Assembly (NCBI GenBank): GCA_964418595.1
Contig: CAYQMF010000172.1
Coordinates: 1 to 10,260, forward strand
Origin: CAYQMF01 sp964418595
Lineage (GTDB): Bacteria; Planctomycetota; UBA1135; UBA2386
Direction: 5' to 3'
Length of the DNA: 10,260 nt
The notes under the pieces are model-generated. The model made no database searches and was not told the origin of the DNA. It was given only the letters and a program-made list of their open reading frames with translations. Positions 5,498 to 10,260 of this stretch are shown here, piece by piece. Each line of letters begins with the position of its first letter. Position 1 is the stretch's first letter. The position numbers were made by a program, and so were the translations under genes.

Positions 5498-7909
5498 CTA
5501 CCAGTCGCCGAACTCGCGGCCGTCGTCGGGCACGGGAGGCGGTGGGGGCGGCGGACCATCGTCGTCCTTGCGGTGCGGCGGTGGCTTGTAGGGTTCGCCG
5601 AGTTCGTCCTCGACCGACAGGCGAGGCGGACGCTTGCGGCGCGCGCCGCGCCCGCCTTCGAGCAACGCGCCGAAGGTGGGCACGTCCTTGGGATCGAGTT
5701 CGTTGGCGAGGTACGAGCGGTCGACCGGCGGTGGCTCGACCGTCTCGATCTCCGAGCTGCGGTGGTCATCGCGATCGCGATCGCGGCCGCGCCGCTTGCC
5801 GCGTCGCCCGCGCTCCGGCCGTGCGTCGCCTTGGGCCTGCTGCTGCGGTTGCTGGTGCGGTTGCTGCTGCCTGGGGCGATCCTCCGGGCGGCGATCGCCA
5901 CCCTTGCCGCGGCGCCGGCGACCACGGCGGCCGCGCCCTTCGCGACCGGGTTCGTCCCGATCGCGCGGCTCGCGCGCTTCACGCGGTTGCTGGTGCGGTT
6001 CGGCGTTCGCCTCGCGACCTGCCTCGGACACCTCGGGCTGCGCCAGCTCGGACGCATGCTCGGACGGAGCGTCGCCGTCGTCGCCGTCGTCGCCCTCGGA
6101 CGGCGCGTCGATCGACGGCGCGCGCGTCTCGGGGTCCCGAGCGTCACCACCGCTGCGCCGCCCACGCCGGCGTCGCCCGCCGCGCCGTCGCTTGCGCCTG
6201 CCACCCCGGCTCAGATCATCGTCGGTTGCCTCGGGGCGCGCGCGCGCGGTCGCCGTTGCGTCGCCGTCTGCCTCGTCACCTTCTGGCTCGTCGCCGTCTG
6301 CTTCGTCACCGTCTGCCTCGTCGCTCGGGCGACGTTCCTCCGTCGGCTCGCCCTCCGCAACGGTGCGGTGGGTGTCCCTCGCCGGGAAGTCGTCGCCGGC
6401 CGTGTCACCGTCGTCGCGATCGCGCTCGTCGTCATCACGCGGGCTCTGGTCGCGTGGTTCGGCGCCAGCGTCGTCGGCATCCGTTTGTTCGTCGCGCACG
6501 TCGCGGTCGCGACCACCGCGCCGCCGGCGGCCGCGGCGGCGGCGCCGCGGGCGTCGCTCGCCGGTGTCTGGTTCGCCCTCGGCAGCGGTCGGCTCTCCGG
6601 CGTCGCCGTCTCCTTCGCCTGCGTCGCTCGGACCAGCTTCGTCGTGCGCGATGTCGTCCAACCCAGGCTCGGCCGCGTTCGCATCCCGGCCGCCGCGGCG
6701 GGAGCGCTCGCGCCAGCTCTCGACGAGGGCGCGATCCTCGCCGGACGCCTCCACCGACAGCTCGAACAGCTCGAGCGCCGCAGGGAAGAACGGATCGCGC
6801 GCGAAGTGCTCCGGCCGGAAGCGGCTGCTGTCCAGCGTGCGGAAACGGGGCTGCACGCCGCAGATCCGCTTCACGCACGCGGTGTCGCGGCGCGGCAGGC
6901 GCAGGGTCTGCGTGAGATCGCCGAGCAGTTCCTCGGCCACGATCGTCGGGCTCGCGTCGGGGTGTGCGTCGGCCGCGATCTGCACGGGACGATAGAAGAT
7001 CGCGCCGAGCAGCACGGCGTTGGTGGGGACGTCACCGGCGTGGACCCGACTGTCGAGCGCTTCGAGCGTGCGCCAGAACAGCACGCGCTCCTCGGCCGGC
7101 ACCGAGTCGAGGTAGCGACCGATCACCGGCAGGATCACACCCAACGCCCCTACGTCGCGCAGGATCTGGAACGACTCGAACGCGTGGCCGCCGCGCAGCA
7201 GGCGCAGGATCTCCTCGAGCACGCGCGGTGGCGCGCTGCGCCGCAGGTCGGGGGCGACGTGGCGCATGGCGTCGAAGGTCGGCGGGTCGACGCTGAAGCC
7301 GAGCCGGCCCGCGAACTTGGCGGCGCGCAGGATGCGGATCGGGTCTTCGCGGAAGCGCGTCACCGGTTCGCCGATGGTGCGGATCACGCGCGCTTGCACG
7401 TCGCGCATGCCGTCGACGTAGTCGATGATGCGATCGCGGATCTGGTCGAAGAACAGCGCGTTGATCGTGAAGTCGCGCCGGACCGCGTCCTCCTCCGCCG
7501 ATCCGAACTCGTTGTCGTGCGTGATGAGCAGGTCTTCGGGTTCCTGCTCGTCGTCACCCTCGCCACCGTTTGGCGCCGACGTGTCCGGCGTGCGGCGGAA
7601 GGTCGACACCTCGAGGATCTTCTGACCACCGAAGTAGTGCAGGTGCGCCAGCTTGAACCGGCGGCCGATGATGCGGCAGTTGCGCGGGAAGGTCCGCTTG
7701 ACCTGCTGCGGGCGCGCCGCGGTGGCGATGTCGAAGTCCTTCGGCTGGCGCCCGACGAGGATGTCGCGCACACAGCCGCCGACGAAGTACGCCTCATGGC
7801 CGCGCTCCGTCAGGCGTTCGACGGCGCGCACGGCGTCGGCATCGAGCGACTCGGGCGCGATGCCGGAAGGCGAGACGACCCAGGGGTTTATCGTCAAATG
7901 ATCAGGCAC
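5498..7909 (-). CDS. pcnB: Poly(A) polymerase (PcnB type) with long charged C-terminal extension
   Basis: I place the start at GTG 7909, giving 803 residues; the frame is open to 8119 but that stretch overlaps the Kelch gene and lacks family similarity. Residues 1-400 are a class II nucleotidyltransferase: VGGCVRD (43-49), the metal ligands D58 and D60 in KDFDIAT, a third acidic candidate E100 (ILEVSTFR), EEDAVRRDFTIN (139-150), and the RNA-binding region VTRFREDPIRILRAAKFAGRLG. IIGRRFKLAHL (80-90) matches the signature separating bacterial poly(A) polymerases from CCA-adding enzymes. It would add 3' adenosine tails to RNA in the cytosol and so promote turnover. Residues about 400-803 are low complexity: Arg-rich blocks at 452-470, 570-587, 658-670 and 700-712 alternate with Asp/Glu-rich stretches, then a Gln-rich stretch (680-692) and a seven-proline run (786-792). 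E. coli PcnB has only a short basic tail. A tRNA nucleotidyltransferase role is less likely but not excluded. Confidence 0.9.
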   Translation of the reverse strand: MPDHLTINPWVVSPSGIAPESLDADAVRAVERLTERGHEAYFVGGCVRDILVGRQPKDFDIATAARPQQVKRTFPRNCRIIGRRFKLAHLHYFGGQKILEVSTFRRTPDTSAPNGGEGDDEQEPEDLLITHDNEFGSAEEDAVRRDFTINALFFDQIRDRIIDYVDGMRDVQARVIRTIGEPVTRFREDPIRILRAAKFAGRLGFSVDPPTFDAMRHVAPDLRRSAPPRVLEEILRLLRGGHAFESFQILRDVGALGVILPVIGRYLDSVPAEERVLFWRTLEALDSRVHAGDVPTNAVLLGAIFYRPVQIAADAHPDASPTIVAEELLGDLTQTLRLPRRDTACVKRICGVQPRFRTLDSSRFRPEHFARDPFFPAALELFELSVEASGEDRALVESWRERSRRGGRDANAAEPGLDDIAHDEAGPSDAGEGDGDAGEPTAAEGEPDTGERRPRRRRRGRRRRGGRDRDVRDEQTDADDAGAEPRDQSPRDDDERDRDDGDTAGDDFPARDTHRTVAEGEPTEERRPSDEADGDEADGDEPEGDEADGDATATARARPEATDDDLSRGGRRKRRRGGRRRRGRRSGGDARDPETRAPSIDAPSEGDDGDDGDAPSEHASELAQPEVSEAGREANAEPHQQPREAREPRDRDEPGREGRGRRGRRRRGKGGDRRPEDRPRQQQPHQQPQQQAQGDARPERGRRGKRRGRDRDRDDHRSSEIETVEPPPVDRSYLANELDPKDVPTFGALLEGGRGARRKRPPRLSVEDELGEPYKPPPHRKDDDGPPPPPPPVPDDGREFGDW
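6260..6322 (-). repeat. In-frame 15-base tandem repeat in pcnB (Asp-Glu-Ala-Asp-Gly)
   Basis: Codons 530-550 of the poly(A) polymerase read DEADGDEADGDEPEGDEADG, a five-residue unit repeated four times with one diverged copy. At DNA level this is a degenerate 15-base tandem repeat lying between two Arg-rich blocks. It probably arose by slippage or unequal recombination, and copy number may vary between strains. Confidence 0.75.
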
Positions 7910-7959
7910 ACGCAAAGGTTGCGACCGGATGCCGCCCAGCGATCCGGCGTTGGCGCGCC

Positions 7960-7988
7960 GTTGTATTCGTGGGCGTCGGCCCCGTCCA
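7960..7988 (-). promoter_or_regulatory. Possible promoter upstream of pcnB
   Basis: Read on the minus strand, TGGACG (7983-7988) and TACAAC (7960-7965) are 17 bases apart, each matching four of six consensus positions. They lie in the 112-base gap between the Kelch gene and pcnB and would give a leader of about 45 bases. In such GC-rich DNA the match is suggestive only. No clear ribosome binding site precedes GTG 7909. Confidence 0.3.
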
Positions 7989-8021
7989 CCGGCAGCGCGA
8001 GGAAACCGGGCGGGAGCCCCG

Positions 8022-9539
8022 CTAACGGATGGTCTCGACGGTCGTGACGCCGCCCGCGGGGCCCTGGCCTCCGAGCAGCACGAGCAGACCATCTGCCGTC
8101 CGACCGGTGCCGTGCCCACTGCGGGGGGCGGTGAGCGGGGGCCGCGGCGACCAGGTCCGGGTGGTGAGGTCCAGCGCCTGCACGGAGTCGATCGAGACCG
8201 CCGCCGAGAGCGTGCCCTGCGCGCCTCCGGCGACCAGCACCTCGTTGCCGAACACCGCCACGCTGTGGCCCAGGCATGCCTGGTACATGTCCGGCAGCGC
8301 GGTCCAGGTGTTCGTGGCCGAGTTGTAGGTCTCCGCCTTGGCGATCGATGTCGCGAGGGTGAGGTCGGGGCCGGATGTGGCGCCGCCGGTCACCAGCAGG
8401 TCGCCGCCCGGCAGGTCGACGGTCAGGGTGTCGTGCATCGCGCGGGAGGAGCGCATCGAGGCTGCGGTCGCCCACGAGTTCGTGGCGGGGTTGTAGGTCT
8501 GGCATGCGGCGACCGACCCGATCGGGATCGGGATGCCCAGGATCACGGTGACTTCGAATCCACCCGACAGGAGGGCGCGGCCGTTGGGCAAGCGGTCGAG
8601 CCCCGGGGCCAGCAAGCGCTTGCCGGCGTTGGGCGCGTTGCTCCAGGTGCCGGTGGCGGGGTTGTAGATCTCGGCGGTGTTCTGCGCGTTGGCGAGGGCG
8701 GCGACTGCATCGGTGAGGTTCGTCGTGCCGCCCACGACGAGGACGCGGCCGTCGGCGAGCAAGGTCGCGGCGTGCAGGCAGCGCGCGCGTGACATGCTCC
8801 CGGTCGCCACGAAGGCGCGCTGCGCCGGGTCGTACACCTCCGCCGACGTAAGCACGTTGCCGAGGTTGTCGACGCCACCGCACAGGAGCGTGCGCCCGTC
8901 GTTGAGGGGCACGGTGGCGCCGAGCGCGCGGGCCGTCGTGAGCCGCGGGCCGGCGCGCACGGTGAGGCGGCGCGTGTCGAACACTTCGCTCGTGTCCAGG
9001 CCGATCGGCGTGAGGATCGAGCCGCCACCGCCGCCGGCCATGAGGAACTCCCCGTTGCTGTCCAACTGCGTCATGCCGGCGAGACCGCGTGCGGTGACGA
9101 GGTTCGTGGGCAGCAGCGCCCCGCGCGCGGTCTCGCCGAGCTGGCCCGCGACCGGGTTGCTGATGCGGTCGACGAGGAAAGTCTGGCCGGGCAGCGTGAG
9201 CGTCTGGAACTGCAGGGTGAGCGCGTGCAGGTTCGGTGCGTTCGGCGTGGGCAGCGAGACCGAGCCGTTGCCGGCGCCGGTGCCGAGGGCGAACCACGCG
9301 GACGCGAGGTCGATGCCGACCTCGAGCGAGCGCGTGTCACCAGGGCTCACGAGGGCGAGCGGGAGCGGCCCGTTGTTGGCGGACAGCAGGAACAACAGCG
9401 TCGTCCCGGCAGGGGCGCCACTGAACGAGAAGACCAGCGGCTGGCCGATCGTGCCGGGGGTGAGCCGGTCGAAGGCGTAGTCGTATTGACCACAGACGCT
9501 GGCGATCGGCAGGAGCGCCGCGAGGAGGTTGGTGCGCAT
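8022..9539 (-). CDS. Secreted Kelch-like beta-propeller protein
   Basis: The start is set at ATG 9539, giving 505 residues, because MRTNLLAALLPIASVCG is a typical short signal peptide; the open frame reaches 9605 but adds only an unlikely leader. Cleavage after VCG-Gln is plausible. The cysteine context (ASVC) is not a good lipobox. Residues about 20-125 form a beta-rich domain with no catalytic motif I recognise (SLPTPNAPNLHALTLQFQ). From about 150 onward come repeats of about 45-60 residues with the Kelch pattern 'aEvYdPaTgtW ... HaatlL.dGrvLvvGG': GG pairs at 221-222, 270-271, 326-327, 385-386, 438-439 and 490-491, and motifs such as IYNPATGTWS (291-300) and TYNSATNTWT (404-413). These suggest six or seven blades. 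Such propellers usually bind proteins or glycans, and a few (galactose oxidase) are enzymes. No copper-site residues are evident. It sits between dus and pcnB with no obvious functional link. Confidence 0.85.
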   Translation of the reverse strand: MRTNLLAALLPIASVCGQYDYAFDRLTPGTIGQPLVFSFSGAPAGTTLLFLLSANNGPLPLALVSPGDTRSLEVGIDLASAWFALGTGAGNGSVSLPTPNAPNLHALTLQFQTLTLPGQTFLVDRISNPVAGQLGETARGALLPTNLVTARGLAGMTQLDSNGEFLMAGGGGGSILTPIGLDTSEVFDTRRLTVRAGPRLTTARALGATVPLNDGRTLLCGGVDNLGNVLTSAEVYDPAQRAFVATGSMSRARCLHAATLLADGRVLVVGGTTNLTDAVAALANAQNTAEIYNPATGTWSNAPNAGKRLLAPGLDRLPNGRALLSGGFEVTVILGIPIPIGSVAACQTYNPATNSWATAASMRSSRAMHDTLTVDLPGGDLLVTGGATSGPDLTLATSIAKAETYNSATNTWTALPDMYQACLGHSVAVFGNEVLVAGGAQGTLSAAVSIDSVQALDLTTRTWSPRPPLTAPRSGHGTGRTADGLLVLLGGQGPAGGVTTVETIR

Positions 9540-9648
9540 GGGACGAGAGCCTTGTTGGGGGTTCCGAGGCGCGGGGATTGTCGAGCCGAGGCTTTGGCGC
9601 GGCAATCCCTTCGCCCCGGACCCGGGACCGGTCCCGGCCGCCGCTCGC
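9540..9648. other. Gap between dus and the Kelch gene
   Basis: These 109 bases are the leader of the Kelch gene. They hold the palindrome at 9622-9637 and a 7-base direct repeat CCGAGGC at 9564-9570 and 9586-9592, 22 bases apart. AAGG about 10 bases before ATG 9539 (minus strand) is the only ribosome-binding-site-like sequence. I see no convincing promoter. Confidence 0.4.
9622..9637 (-). terminator. Perfect 16-base palindrome after dus
   Basis: CCGGGACCGGTCCCGG is fully self-complementary and could fold as a 6-base GC-rich stem with a CCGG loop. It starts 11 bases after the dus stop on the minus strand, as expected for a terminator, but no T-tract follows. A dimeric regulator's binding site acting on the Kelch gene is an alternative reading. 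Confidence 0.4.
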
Positions 9649-10260
9649 CTACCCTCCGCTCCAGGCGTCCTCGGCCGTGTCGGGGTCCTCGAAGAGGGCG
9701 CGGTCGTCGTTGCGATCGGCCAGAAACCCCTCCGGGAGGCTCACGGTCTGCTCGCGCCCGTCCTTGCCGCGGCGCACGCGCAGGGCCGCGAGCGGGAACG
9801 GCTGGTCGGCGGGCAGGGTTGCCAGCGCGGCGTCGAGTTCGGCGAGGGTCGAGACGCGCTGCAGCGCAGGCAGCGCGCGCTTGGCGCCGGGGAAGCTCTT
9901 CGTGTACCAGCCGCAGAACTTGCGCATCTGCAGCATGGCCGGCCGCTCGCCGAACCAGTCGGTGAGCAACCGGGCGTGGCGTCGCACGACCTCGACGATC
10001 GCGTGCAGCGTCGGTGGCGCCTCGGGCTCGCGCCCGTCGAACACGTCGCAGAGGTCGCGGAACAGCCAGGGTCGGCCCAGGCACCCGCGGCCGACGACGA
10101 CGCCGTCGCACCCCGTCTGTCGCATCATGCGCAGTGCATCGAAGGCCTCGTAGATGTCGCCGTTGCCGAGCACGGGGATCGTGCGCACCGCGTCCTTGAG
10201 GCGAGCAATCGCGTCCCAGTCGGCATCGCCCGCGTACAACTGCGCGGCGGTGCGCGCGTG
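9649..10260 (-). CDS. tRNA-dihydrouridine synthase, DusB type, N-terminus outside window
   Basis: The gene runs off the right edge; 203 C-terminal residues are present. The frame is open to base 10260, starting HARTAAQLYAGDADWDAI, which corresponds to the VHGRTRxQxYxGxADW motif of Dus enzymes. FMN-binding motifs follow: PVLGNGDIY and GCDGVVVGRGCLGRPWLF. The helical domain follows, with RKFCGWYTKSFPGAKR resembling the DusB C-terminal domain. Dus enzymes use FMN and NADPH to reduce specific uridines in tRNA. The catalytic cysteine lies in the missing N-terminal part and cannot be checked. The last 40 residues (RVRRGKDGREQT onward) are polar and not recognisable. It is the most upstream visible gene of the minus-strand set. 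The family is secure; the exact subtype is less so. Confidence 0.93.
   Translation of the reverse strand, partial: HARTAAQLYAGDADWDAIARLKDAVRTIPVLGNGDIYEAFDALRMMRQTGCDGVVVGRGCLGRPWLFRDLCDVFDGREPEAPPTLHAIVEVVRRHARLLTDWFGERPAMLQMRKFCGWYTKSFPGAKRALPALQRVSTLAELDAALATLPADQPFPLAALRVRRGKDGREQTVSLPEGFLADRNDDRALFEDPDTAEDAWSGG

Noticed and set aside
5534..6710. The GC-rich repetitive DNA here as a CRISPR array or non-coding repeat region
   Set aside because: There are no evenly spaced identical repeats with unique spacers. The periodicity comes from Arg/Gly and Asp/Glu codons in an intact reading frame continuous with pcnB.
8000..8021. Possible terminator after the Kelch gene
   Set aside because: On the minus strand CGGGGCTCCCG can form only a 4-base stem with a 3-base loop, and only three T follow a few bases later, so it is too weak to call.
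5237..8047. A 936-residue open frame on the plus strand opposite panB and pcnB
   Set aside because: It is antisense to two well-supported genes. Its hydrophobic Ala/Leu/Val runs and Arg runs are what the complement of Arg/Asp-rich GC-rich codons gives, and it has no recognisable domain or ribosome binding site.
7910..8119. Longer start of the poly(A) polymerase at 8119
   Set aside because: It would overlap the Kelch gene by about 98 bases, and the added 70 residues are Arg/Pro/Ala-rich without family similarity. The domain begins shortly after GTG 7909; TTG 7897 is a further alternative.
9540..9605. Longer start of the Kelch protein at 9605
   Set aside because: It would place 22 polar residues before a clear signal peptide that begins at ATG 9539.

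Overview
The window is very GC-rich and almost fully coding, with few intergenic gaps over 100 bases. My best guess is a member of the Planctomycetota. Three things point that way: a membrane protein of the BatA/von Willebrand A type ending in a single C-terminal helix, a secreted Kelch-like propeller with an N-terminal beta domain of a type I associate with marine planctomycetes, and an rplC gene outside the usual S10 ribosomal operon. Another GC-rich phylum is not excluded. No rRNA, tRNA, CRISPR array, insertion sequence or phage gene was seen.

Plus strand, 1-3638: the end of a BatA/VWA-type membrane protein (5' end outside the window). Next is a 91-base gap with a reasonable sigma-70-like promoter, then rplC (ribosomal protein L3), a 56-residue Lys/Arg-rich protein starting 2 bases after rplC, and a BaiN/YhiN (HI0933) family flavoprotein. 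A 15-base sequence carrying 'Lys-Lys-Ala-stop' ends rplC and recurs twice, as a perfect 16-base tandem duplication, at the end of the small gene.

Minus strand, 3665-10260, read right to left: a truncated DusB-type tRNA dihydrouridine synthase, a secreted Kelch-like beta-propeller protein, a PcnB-type poly(A) polymerase with an extra C-terminal half of about 400 residues made of alternating Arg-rich and acidic blocks, panB (ketopantoate hydroxymethyltransferase), and a zinc-dependent medium-chain dehydrogenase. The last three genes are separated by 6 and 9 bases and are probably one transcript. The two gene sets converge at about 3639-3664.

The window is mainly housekeeping: translation (L3), tRNA modification (Dus), RNA 3' tailing (PcnB) and pantothenate/CoA synthesis (PanB). 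I see no clear new defence or mobile system. The most unusual items are the long charged tail on the poly(A) polymerase, the aberrant and relocated L3 with its small basic partner, and the repeated stop/ribosome-binding-site module at that junction.
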